A stretch of 64,000 nt of DNA, taken from contig NC_089271.1 of the NCBI RefSeq assembly GCF_963930625.1, positions 113,117,260-113,181,259 on the forward strand, read 5' to 3'. Origin of the DNA: Muntiacus reevesi (Eukaryota; Chordata; Mammalia; Artiodactyla; Cervidae). A program made the position numbers and the translations under genes. The notes beneath the pieces are model-generated. The model was not told the DNA's origin. It ran no database searches and was given only the letters and a program-made list of their open reading frames with translations. This document shows positions 55,604 through 64,000 of the stretch, piece after piece. Each line of letters begins with the position of its first letter. The stretch's first letter is position 1.

Positions 55604-57432
55604 CACAGTTTATTGTGATCCACACAGTCGAAGGCTTTGGAGTAGTCAATAAAGCAGAAGTAGATGTTTTTCTGGAGCTCTCTTGCTTTTTCGATGATCC
55701 AGCAGATATTGGCAATTTGATCTCTGGTTCCTCAGCCTTTTCTAAAACCACCTTGAACATCTGGAAGTTCTCGGTTCACATATTGCTGAGGCCTGGCTTG
55801 GAGAATTTTGAGCATTACTTTACTAGCGTGTGAGATGAGTGCAATTGTGTGGTAGTTTGAGCATTCTTTGGGATTGCCTTTCTTAGGGATTGGAATGAAA
55901 ACTGACCTTTTGCAGTCCTGTGACCACTGCTGAGTTTTCCAAATTTGCTGGCATATTGAGTGCAGCACTTGCACAGCATCATCTTTCAGGATTTGAAATA
56001 GCTCAACTGGAATTCCATCACATCCACTAGCTTTATTTGTAGTGATGCTTTCTAAGGCCCACTTGACTTCACATTCCAGGATGTTTGGCTCTAGGTGAGT
56101 GTTCACACCATCCTGACTATCTGGGTCATGAAGATCTTTTCTGTACAGTTCTTCTGTGTATTCTTGCCACCTCTTCTTAATATCTTCTGCTTCTGTTAGG
56201 TCCATACCATTTCTGTCCTTTATTGAGCCTATTTTTGCCTGAAATGTTCCCTTGGTATCTCTAATTTTCTTGAAGAGATCTCTAGTCTTTCCCATTCTGT
56301 TGTTTCCCTCTATTTCTTTGCATTGATCGCTGAGGAAGGCTTTCTTATCTCTCCTGGCTATTGCTTGGAACTCTGCATTCAAATGGGAATAACTTTCTTT
56401 TTCTCCTTTGCTTCTCTTCATTTCAAAGCTATTTGTAAGGCCTTCCCAAACAACCATTTTGCCTTTTTCATTTCTTTTCCATGGGGATGGTCTTGATCCC
56501 TATCTCCTGTACAGTGTCACGAACCTCCATCCATAGTTCATCAGGCACTCTATCAGATCTAGTCCCTTAAATCTATTTCTCACTTCCACTGTATAGTCAT
56601 AGGGATTTGATTTAGGTCATACCTGAATGGTCTAGTGGTTATCCCTACTTTCTTCAGTTTAAGTCTGAATTTAGCAATAAGGAGTTCATGATCTGAGCCA
56701 CAGTCAGCTCCCGGTCTTGTTTTTGCTGACTGTATGGAGCTTCTCCATCTTTGGCTGCAAAAAATATAATCAATCTGATTTCGGTGTTGAGCATCTGGTG
56801 ATGTGCATGTGTCGAGTCTTCTCTTGTGTTGTTGGAAGAGGGTGTTTGCTATGACCAGTGCGTTCTCTTGGCAAAACTCTATTACCCTTTGCCCTGCTTC
56901 ATTCCGTACTCCAAGGCCAAATTTGCCTGTTACTCCAGGTGTTTCTTGACTTGCTACTTTTGCATTCCAGTCCCCTATAATGAAAAGGACATCTTTTTTT
57001 TGGTTTTAGTTCTAAAAGGTCTTGTAGGTCTTTGTAGAACCATTAAACTTCATCTTCTTCAGTGTTACTGATTGGGGCATAGGCTTGGATTACTGTGATA
57101 TTGAATGGTTTGCCTTGGAAATGAACAGAAATACTTCTGTCGTTTTTGAGATTGCATCCAAGTACTTCATTTCGGACTCTTTTGTTGACTTTGATGGCTA
57201 CTCCATTTTTTCTAAGGGATTCCTGCCCACAGTAGTAGATATAATGGTCATCTGAGTTAAATTCACCCATTCCAGTCCATTTTAGTTCGCTGACTCCTAG
57301 AATGTCGACATTCACTCTTGCCATCTCCTTTTGACCACTTCCAATTTGCCTTGATTCATGGACCTAACATGCTAGGTTCCTATGCAATATTGCACTTTAC
57401 AGCATCGGACCTTGCTTCTATCATCAGTCCCA
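55604..57432 (-). mobile_element. BovB 5' portion, inverted segment
   Basis: First part of a BovB that inserted into L1 ORF1. This segment is in minus orientation, from the region just upstream of the endonuclease (57432) to the DHNKLW word of the RT (55604). The minus strand shows endonuclease (LGVSELKWTGMGEFNSDDHY at 57043-57324), linker (MGKTRDLFKKIRDTKGTF) and the start of the RT (ALESITTNKASGCDGIPVEL, 241 codons open at 55732-56457). The insertion as a whole has the TSD 'attgcattattc' at 55592-55603 and 58432-58443. Confidence 0.93.
55732..56457 (-). pseudogene. BovB linker/RT N-terminal relic, 241 codons
   Basis: The longest surviving BovB frame in the window. It runs from the post-endonuclease linker (SHLNAEFQAIARRDKKAFLS, TEAEDIKKRWQEYTEELY) into the RT fingers (NKASGCDGIPVELFQILKDD, QDCKRSVFIPIPKKGNPKEC, VNRELPDVQGGFRKG) and ends at a premature stop before the palm. 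The YADD box lies in the other, non-inverted segment 57433-58431, so the RT is physically broken by the inversion. Confidence 0.9.
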
Positions 57433-58431
57433 TCTTGAGAAACCTGTATGCGGGTCAGGAAGCAACAGTTAGAATTGGGCATGGAACAACAGACTGGTTC
57501 CAAATAGGAAAAGGAGTACATCAAGGCTGTATATTGTCACCCTGCTTATTTAACTTAAATGCAGAGTACACCATGAGAAATGCTGGGCTGGAAGAAGCAC
57601 AAGCTGGAATCAAGATTGCCAGGAGAAATATCAATAACCTCAGATATGCAGATGACCACACCCCACACCCTTATGGCAGAGAGTGAAGAGGAACTAAAAA
57701 GCTTCTTGATGAAAGTGAAAGAGGAGAGTGAAAAAGTTGGCTTTAAACTTAACTTTCAGAAAACTAACATCATGGCCTCTGGTCCCATCACCTCATGAGA
57801 AATAGATGGGGAAACAGTGGAAACAGTGTCAGACTTTAATTTTTTGGACTCCAAAATCACTGCAAATGGTGATTGCAGCCATGAAATTAAAAGATGCTTA
57901 CTCCTTGGAAGGAAAGTTATGACCAACCTAGATAGCATATTAAAAGGCAGAGACATTACTTTGCCAACAAAGGTCCATCTGGTCAAGGCTATGGTTTTTC
58001 CAGTGGTCATGTATGGATGTGAGAATTGGACTGTGAAGAAAGCTGAAGGCCGAAAAATTGATGCTTTTGAACTATGGTGTTGGAGAAGACTCTTGAGAGT
58101 TCCTTGGACTGCGAGGAGATCCAACCAGTCCATCCTAAAGGAGATCAGTCCTGGGTGTTTATTGGAAGGACTGATGCTGAAGCTGAAACTCCAATACTTT
58201 GGCCACCTCATGCAAAGAGTTGACTCGTTGGAAAAGACCCTGATGCTGGGAGGGATTGGAGGCAGGAGGAGAAGGAGACGACAGAGGATGAGATGACTGG
58301 ATGGCATCACCGACTCGATGGGCATGAGTTTGAGTAAACTCCTGGAGTTGGTGATGGACAGGGAGACCTGGTGTGCTGCGATTCTTGGGGTTGCAAAGAG
58401 TCAGACAAGACTGAGCGACTGAACTGAACTG
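57433..58431 (+). mobile_element. BovB 3' portion, uninverted segment
   Basis: Second part of the same insertion, plus orientation, from 'cttgagaaacctgtatgcgg' in the RT to the BovB 3' end 'gactgaactgaactga' at 58431. It holds YADD (frame broken just after it, DHTPHPYGRE) and the C-terminal region open at 57817-58296 (SDFNFLDSKITANGDCSHEI, CWRRLLRVPWTARRSNQS, GGRRRRRRQRMR). About 40 bp of RT sequence (the KIL..MGIPDHLTC word present in other copies) is missing between the two segments. Confidence 0.93.
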
Positions 58432-58443
58432 ATTGCATTATTC

Positions 58444-58683
58444 ATTATTTATTGACTCTTTTTTATTTCTTCTCGATCCTTGTTAAACTTTTCTTGCATG
58501 TTCTCGATGCTTTTCTCCAGGCTATTTTTCTGTAACTCCATTTGTCTTCAAATTTTTGGATCATTTTACTATCATTATTCTGAATTCTTTTTCAGTTAGA
58601 CTCCCTATCTCTTCCTCTTAGGTTTGGTTTGGTGGGCTTTTATCATGATCCTTTTCCTGCTGTTTATTTCTCTGCCTTTTCAT
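58444..58683 (-). pseudogene. L1-BT ORF1 relic, N-terminal part
   Basis: Start codon at 58683 (MKRQRNKQQEKDHDKSPPNQT), followed by an in-frame stop near 58618, then the conserved EEEIGSL-like continuation. Together with 54919-55603 it makes about 925 bp, the normal ORF1 length, interrupted by the BovB. The upstream open frame (to 59019) is 5'-UTR sequence. Confidence 0.85.
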
Positions 58684-59689
58684 CTTGTTTAGGTTGCTGT
58701 GTTTCAGGTGGCCTTTCTTTATGCTGGAAGATTCTGGTTCCTCTTTATCGTGGTGGTTTCTCCTCGTGTGTGGGGTTGGACGAGTGTCTTGCCAAGGTTT
58801 CCTGGTGAGGGAAGCTTGTGTCGGTGTTCTAGTGGGTGGAGCTGGATCTCTTCTCTCTGGAGTGCAATGAAATCTCCAATAGTGAGTTTTGAGGTGTCTG
58901 TGGGTTTGGTGTGACTTTTGGTTGCCTGTATTTTTGTGCTCAGGGTTATGTTCCTGCTTTGTTGGAGAATTAGCTTGGTATGTCTTGCTCTTAAACTTGT
59001 TGGCTGTTGGGTGGAGCATGGTTTCAGTGTAGGTATGGGGGTTTCTGGATGAGCTTTTGTCAATTAATGGTCCCTGGAGTCAGGAGTTTTCTGGTGTTCT
59101 CAAATTTTGGATTTAAGCCTGCTGCCTCTGGCTTTCAGTCTTATTCTTATAGTAGCCTCAAGACTTCTCCATCCATACAGCACCAATGATAAAACATCTA
59201 GACTAATGGTGATAAGATTCTCCACAGTGAGGGACACCCAGAGAGGTTCACAGAGTTACATGAAGATGAGAAGAGGGAGGAAGGAGATAGAGGTGACCAG
59301 GAGGAGAGGAGGAGGAGTCAAAAGTAGAGAGACAAATCTAGCCTGTGATCAGTTCCCTAAGTTTTCTCCACAGCCCAGGACATCCAAAGAGATTCACAGA
59401 GTTAAGTAGGGAAGAGAAGCTGGAGGGAGGAGATAGAGGTGACCTGGGGGAGAAAAAGGCAAGTCAAAAGGGGAGAGAGCAATCAAGCCAGTAATCACAT
59501 TCCTAAGAAAAAATGGGTATTGAAAATTGGACTGTTAAAGGTACAGAATTGATAACAAATACCAAAAAGGAAAGATTAAAAATCTAGAGTAGAGGTTAGA
59601 CTCTCAAAAATACAATATTAAAAAAACAAGCCAAAATTGCAAAAGTTATATTAAAAAATATGAAATTTGCTTTTAAAATAGGGTCTTTT

Positions 59690-61192
59690 ACAGAAATATA
59701 GATCCATGGAACAGAATAGAAATCCCAGAGATAAATCCATACACCTATAGACACCTTATCTTTGACAAAGGAGGCAAGGATATACAATGGAAAAAAGATA
59801 ACCTCTTTAACAAGTGGTGCTGGGAAAACTGGTCAACCACTTGTAAAAGAATGAAACTAGAACACTTTCTAACACCATACACAAAAATAAACTCAAAATG
59901 GATTAAAGATCTAAATGTAAGACCAGAAACTATAAAACTCCTAGAGGAGAACATAGGCAAAACACATTTCGACATAAATCACAGCAAGATCCTCTATGAC
60001 CCACCTCCCAGAGTATTGGAAATAAAAGCAAAAATAAACAAATGGAACCTAATTAAACCTAAAAGCTTTTTCACAACAAGGGAAACTATAAACAAGGTGA
60101 AATGACAGCCTTCAGAATGGGAGAAAATAATAACAAACGAAGCAACAAAGGATTAATCTCAAAAATATACAAGCAACTCCTGCAGCTCAATTCCAGAAGA
60201 GTAAATGACCCAATCTAAAAATGGGCCAAAGAACTAAACAGACATTTCTCCAAAGAAGACATACAGATGGCTAACAAACACATGAAAAGATGCTCAACAT
60301 CACTCATTATCAGAGAAATGCAAATCAAAACAACAACGAGGTACCATTACATGCCAGTCAGGATGGCTGCTATCCAAAAGTCTACAAGCAATAAATGCTG
60401 GAGAGGGTGTGGAGGAAACGGAACCCTCTTACACTGTTGGTGAGAATGCAAACTAGTACAACCACTATGGAGAACAGTGTGGAGATTCCTTAAAAAACTG
60501 GAAATAGAACTGCCATATGACCCAGCAATCCCACTTCTGGGCATATACACTGAGGAAACCAGATCTGAAAGAGACACGTGTACCCCAGTGTTCATCGCAG
60601 CACTGTTTATAATAGCCAAGACATGGAAGCAACCTCGATGCCCATCAGCAGACAAATGGATAAGGAAGCTATGGTACATATACACAATGGAATATTATTC
60701 AGCCATTAAAAAGAATACATTTGAATCAGTTCTAATGAGATGGATGAAACTGAAGCCCATTATACAGAGTGAAGTAAGCCAGAAAGATAAAGACCATCCA
60801 GTATACTAACGCATATATATGGAATTCAAAAAGATGGTAATGATAACCCTATATGCAAGACAGAAAAAGAGACACAGATGTACAGAACAGACTTTTGGAC
60901 TCTGTGGGAGAAGGTGAGTGTGGGATATTCTGAGAGAATAGCATTGAAACAAGTATGCTATCAAGTGTGAAACAGATCGCCAGCCCAGGTTGGATGCATG
61001 AGACAAGTGCTCAGGGCTGGTGCACTGGGAAAACCCAGAGGGATGGGATGGGGAGGGAGGTGGGAGGGGGGATCGGGATGGGGAATACATGTAAATCCAT
61101 GGCTGATTCATGTCAATGTATGGTAAAAACCACTACAATACTGTAAAGTAACTAGCCTCCAACTAATAAAAATAAATGAAAAAAAAAATAAC
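59690..61192 (+). mobile_element. 1.5-kb L1 nested in L1-BT 5' UTR, opposite strand
   Basis: 5'-truncated L1 starting inside ORF2 ('cagaaatatagatccatgga') and ending with 'aataaaaataaatgaaaaaa' at the A-tail. TSD 'aatagggtctttt' at 59677-59689 and 61193-61205. ORF2 C-terminal words are visible (HFLTPYTKINSKWIKDLNV at 59851-60105; YDPAIPLLGIYTEETRS at 60477-60809) but separated by several stops. Its homologous counterpart in the outer L1 (50669-52160) lies in the opposite orientation. Confidence 0.93.
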
Positions 61193-62236
61193 AATAGGGT
61201 CTTTTTTTTCCAAGATAGTAATAGGTTTTAACAATGAAAATTAAAGGAATAATAAAGAACTTAAAAATTAAAAAGATAATATTAAAATATACCTAGGAAT
61301 TTCTCTGGAGCTGTTGAGGGCAGTGTGTGGTCAGTTCAGTTTCAGATAGTTCCTTGTTCCATCTCATACTTCTTCTCAAGGTCTATACGTCCCTTGCAAT
61401 GTAGCCAGTGCTAATTACAGGGTTTTAATCTGTTGCACCTGTCACTTCCAAAGCCGTTCCCTCTTCTTTGTTTATTATGGCTTCCTCTGTTTGCAAGTCT
61501 CTTCAGTATCTGACTTCTGCCCTGACACATTTCCTCCCTGGTCATGTATTTAGCCTCAGTTGTTCAATTGTGCTGCAGGGAGGGTTGAACACTGCAAACA
61601 AATGTCACTGGCGTGTGTGGGGAGTGCTTGCAGTGCCTGGGCCACACTGGGTTTGCCCCGCTCACGGCATCTGTGCTTTCCCAGTCTACACTGCTCAGGC
61701 TCCAGGTTGCTCTGCTGGGGAACTGTCTACGGCGGTCCCTGGGTTGCATGCACTTCCCAGATCTACGCCACTCAGGTTCAGGTTCCCGGGTACTCCACAA
61801 AGGCACAGACTTGGTTGGGCCTGCATTTTGTGTCCTTCCTAGGTCCGAGCAGCTCAGGTGACCAAGTGCTTGGCAAGCGCACTCTCCCCAGGTACAGTGC
61901 ATCTTATCACCTCCCCAGTTCCAGCTACTCGGTTTCCTGGGTGAGCAGCAGGAGCACCATCTCAGGTGTGCCGTGTGTCTTCTCTGGAGAGCTGATCTCT
62001 GGCTGCGACCTTCCTGGCACATGTCAACTGTCCAGGATCCCAGGAAGACTTGGTTAGCAACTGGAAGCCTGCTTGCAGTTTGGTAGGGGATGCCATCTCT
62101 GGGGCCGAGTTAGCCCCTTTCCGGCTCTGGCTGCCACGCCCGGTCCACTGCCGGCTAACTGTCCTCTCGTATTCGCTCAGTCCTTTGTTCTGCAGTGGCC
62201 CGGCAGTTCCTTAGGTTAGAGCTTTTTGAGGGAAAG

Positions 62237-62259
62237 CTCTCTCTCTCTCTCTCTCCTCT
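62237..62259. repeat. (CT)n run in L1 5' UTR
   Basis: 'ctctctctctctctctctct' followed by T and C homopolymers. Confidence 0.85.
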
Positions 62260-63083
62260 TTTTTTCCCCCCTTCTCTGGCGGATGGTTTGGGTTGCTATC
62301 TCCTGTTAGCTCCTTCAGATTGCCCTCAGGGCATTCAGGCCTGGTCCTTACCCTAAGTAATGCAGCCCGTGCCTCCCTGTTCAGCCCCCACTTGCTGGTG
62401 GAGGATGGGAGCATCTGGGCTTCTTCTCCGCTGGGAGTTGCCATTAGGTGTGTAATCTGTGGGTTTTATTTATTTATTTTTTCCTCCCTGTTATGTTCCC
62501 CTCTGAGATTCCAGAACTCCCCACAGACCCGCTGGTAAGAGGGTTTCCTAGTGTTTGGAAACTTCTTCTCTTTTAATACTCCCTCCCCAGGATGGGTATC
62601 CATCCCTAACTCTTTTGTCTCTCTTTTTATCTTTTATATTTTGTCCTACCTCCTTTCAAAGACAATAGGCTGCCTTTCTGGGTGCCTGGTGTCCTCCGCC
62701 AGCATTCAGAAGTTGTTTTGTGGTATTTTGCTCAGCGTTCAAATGTTCTTTCAATGAATTTGTGGGGGAGAAAGTGGTCTCCCCGTCCTATTCCTCTACC
62801 ATCTTAGGACCGCCCACTACAGTTGGGAACTTTAAAACTTCCCCTCTCAGCAATGGATAGAACTTCCTCACAGAAAATCAACAAAGATATTAAAATTTTA
62901 AACAACACTATCAACCAATCAGAATCCAATTAACATATACAGAAGATTCCATCCAATAACAACAGAATGTACATTTTTTTCAAGCATGTGAAAAGGGAAA
63001 GGCTCTAGGATAGGTAAAATAATATTGATAGAGAATAAAGTGGGAGGAATAGCTGTACCTGATAATAAGGCTTACTCTGTATT

Positions 63084-63290
63084 CCCTGCTTTCCTGGTGG
63101 CTCAGATACGAAAGAATCCACCTGCAGTGCAAGAGACCTGGGTTTGTTCCCTGGTTCTGGAAGATCCCCTGGAGAAGGGAATGGCAACCCACTCCAGTAT
63201 TCTTGCCTGGAGAATTCCATGGACAGAGGAGCCTGGTGGGCTACAGTCTATGGGGTCGCAAAGAGTTGGACATGACTGAGCAACTTAACA
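63084..63290 (+). repeat. Bov-tA SINE
   Basis: 'cctgctttcctggtggctca' to 'gagcaacttaacacaca'. It interrupts the L1M ORF2 between 'aataaggcttactctgta' and 'aataaccaagatagtgtagt'. Confidence 0.92.
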
Positions 63291-63591
63291 CACAATAACC
63301 AAGATAGTGTAGTATTGGTGAGTGTGTAGATAAACACATTGGTCAATGAGATAGAATAAATAATCCAGAAAGAGACCAACACAAATCTGCTCAGTTGCTT
63401 TTAACAAATGTTCAAAAGTAATTCAGTGGAGGCATATCCTTCTCAGCACACAGTGATGGAACATTTGGACATCTTCAGGCAAAAGCCAACAGCAAAAACT
63501 TTCACCTAAATCTCATACTTTATACAAAAATACCACAAAATGGATCACAGAACTAAATGTAAAACAGAACCATAAAAGCTTTAGAAAGTAC

Positions 63592-64000
63592 ATTGTTGTT
63601 GTTTTGTTGCTAAGTCCTGTGTGACTCTTTGCGACCCCATGGACTGGCACGCCAGTCTCCCCTGTCCTTCACTATTTCCTGAAGTTTGGTCAGATTCATG
63701 TCGATTGAGCCGGTGATGCTATCTAATCATCTCATCCTCTGCTGCCTGCTTCTCCTTTTGCCTTCAGTCTTTCCCAGCATCAAAGTACTTTCCAATGAGT
63801 CAGCGAAATTACTGGAGCTTCAGCTTCAGTGTCAGTCCTTCCAATGAATAGTCATGGTTGATTTCCTTTAGGATTGACTAGTTTGTTCTTGCTATCCAAG
63901 GGATTCTCAATTTCTGGAAATAAGCAGGATAACAATATACAGCCTTGATGTACTCTTTTTCCAGTTTGAACCAGTCCATTGTTCCATGTCTGGTTCTAAA
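63592..64000 (-). mobile_element. BovB 3' fragment with internal deletion (runs off window)
   Basis: 3' end at the left ('gttgctaagtcctgtgtgac'). At about 63914 the sequence jumps from the 'gctatccaagggattctca' word to 'aaataagcaggataacaata', skipping about 540 bp present in the copy at 2410-4065. It continues past the window edge within the RT. Confidence 0.88.

Larger units (their letters stand above)
50669..62817 (-). mobile_element. Full-length L1-BT LINE-1, with two nested LINEs
   Basis: Flanked by a perfect 18-bp TSD TACAGTTGGGAACTTTAA at 50651-50668 and 62818-62835. From right to left on the minus strand: 5' terminus (complement of 'accatcttaggaccgcc', the L1 start word), long GC-rich 5' UTR (58684-62817), ORF1, ORF2, 3' UTR (50669-51025) with a T-rich edge as tail complement. 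Removing the nested BovB and L1 leaves about 7.8 kb, close to the family's full length. Both ORFs are inactivated. It splits the L1M ORF2 at 50668/62836. Confidence 0.93.
58684..62817 (-). promoter_or_regulatory. L1-BT 5' UTR / internal promoter region (split)
   Basis: About 2.6 kb after removing the nested L1. The distal part (61300-62817) is GC-rich and holds a (CT)n run at 62237-62259. In intact L1s this region drives transcription from the element's first base. Here it lies at 62817 pointing left. Promoter activity is not shown by the sequence. Long frames occur on both strands at 61468-62057. Confidence 0.6.
47940..63591 (+). mobile_element. Ancient L1M host element in several pieces
   Basis: One plus-strand L1M can be followed across later insertions. 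ORF1-like sequence at 48240-49577 ('acaaatggaaaaatagaaaa', 'atggctgaaaagttcc', 'aaaagcagccagagagcc'). ORF2 start-like sequence at 49772-50306, 50478-50668 and 62836-63083. ORF2 middle at 63291-63591 ('accaagatagtgtagtattg'). The pieces are separated by a CHR SINE, a mini-L1, the 12-kb L1-BT and a Bov-tA. All frames are ruined. 47940-48240 may be its 5' UTR. Confidence 0.65.

Noticed and set aside
55237..55833. 198-codon plus-strand frame
   Set aside because: It is antisense to L1 ORF1 (left part) and to inverted BovB RT (right part), and has no domain of its own.
57756..58325. 189-codon minus-strand frame
   Set aside because: It is the antisense of the BovB 3' end, a common artefact because the BovB complement lacks stops in one frame; the similar minus-strand artefacts at other BovB copies support this.
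1..64000. Functional tRNA genes
   Set aside because: tRNA-like A/B-box segments occur only in Bov-tA and CHR-type SINE heads and do not form intact cloverleaves.
1..64000. CRISPR arrays, operons, bacterial promoters, riboswitches
   Set aside because: No regular direct repeats with unique spacers. The organism is a mammal and gene density is essentially nil.

Overview
The window is nuclear DNA of a ruminant, most likely a bovid. The evidence is the repeat content: tRNA-Glu-derived Bov-tA/Bov-A2 SINEs, several copies of the RTE-clade LINE BovB, L1-BT-type LINE-1s, and CHR-type cetartiodactyl SINEs, on a background of mammal-wide MIR, L2, MER5A, MaLR-like and ERVL fossils. Cattle, sheep and goat cannot be told apart by eye. 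I find no host protein-coding gene, exon series, functional tRNA, rRNA, CRISPR array or bacterial-style operon. Every long open frame is a retroelement relic, its antisense shadow, or simple sequence. It reads as intergenic or intronic DNA.

Layout. 0-5 kb: L1M relic, a Bov-tA, a Tigger-like piece, a 1.65-kb BovB (minus) abutting an older L1 that carries a 129-bp L1 with target-site duplications (TSDs). 5-11 kb: Bov-A2, a MaLR-like repeat, then a near-complete BovB (plus, about 6815-10848) split by a 233-bp apparent mRNA retrocopy (15-bp TSD) and a 559-bp inverted BovB (14-bp TSD), then a Bov-tA. 11-21 kb: mostly low-copy DNA with MIR, L2, MER5A, L1M, a retroviral-type solo LTR, a hAT remnant and SINEs. 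About 21.7-24.2 kb: decayed ERVL pol (minus) with connection, RNase H, integrase N-terminal and dUTPase-like signatures. 24-47 kb: low-copy DNA with MIR, L2, SINEs, microsatellites, an L1 nested in a SINE (28.0-28.7 kb), a 520-bp CA/TA-rich tract (30.4-30.9 kb), CHR SINEs, MaLR-like LTRs and a BovB 3' fragment.

47-64 kb is the most structured part. An ancient plus-strand L1M was split by a CHR SINE, by a mini-L1 whose 5' end is inverted, and by an essentially full-length L1-BT (minus, 50669-62817) with a perfect 18-bp TSD. That L1-BT was itself hit in ORF1 by a BovB whose 5' two thirds is inverted (55604-58431, 12-bp TSD), and in its 5' UTR by a 1.5-kb L1 of opposite orientation (59690-61192, 13-bp TSD). 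A Bov-tA and another BovB lie beyond. TSDs and interruptions give a relative insertion order.

No working genetic system is present: the reverse-transcriptase and endonuclease frames seen are broken or truncated. The value lies in the insertion record, including an RTE element with a twin-priming-like inversion, an unassigned retrocopy, and inverted-repeat pairs. Repeat family names were assigned from recognisable consensus words, not from a database search.
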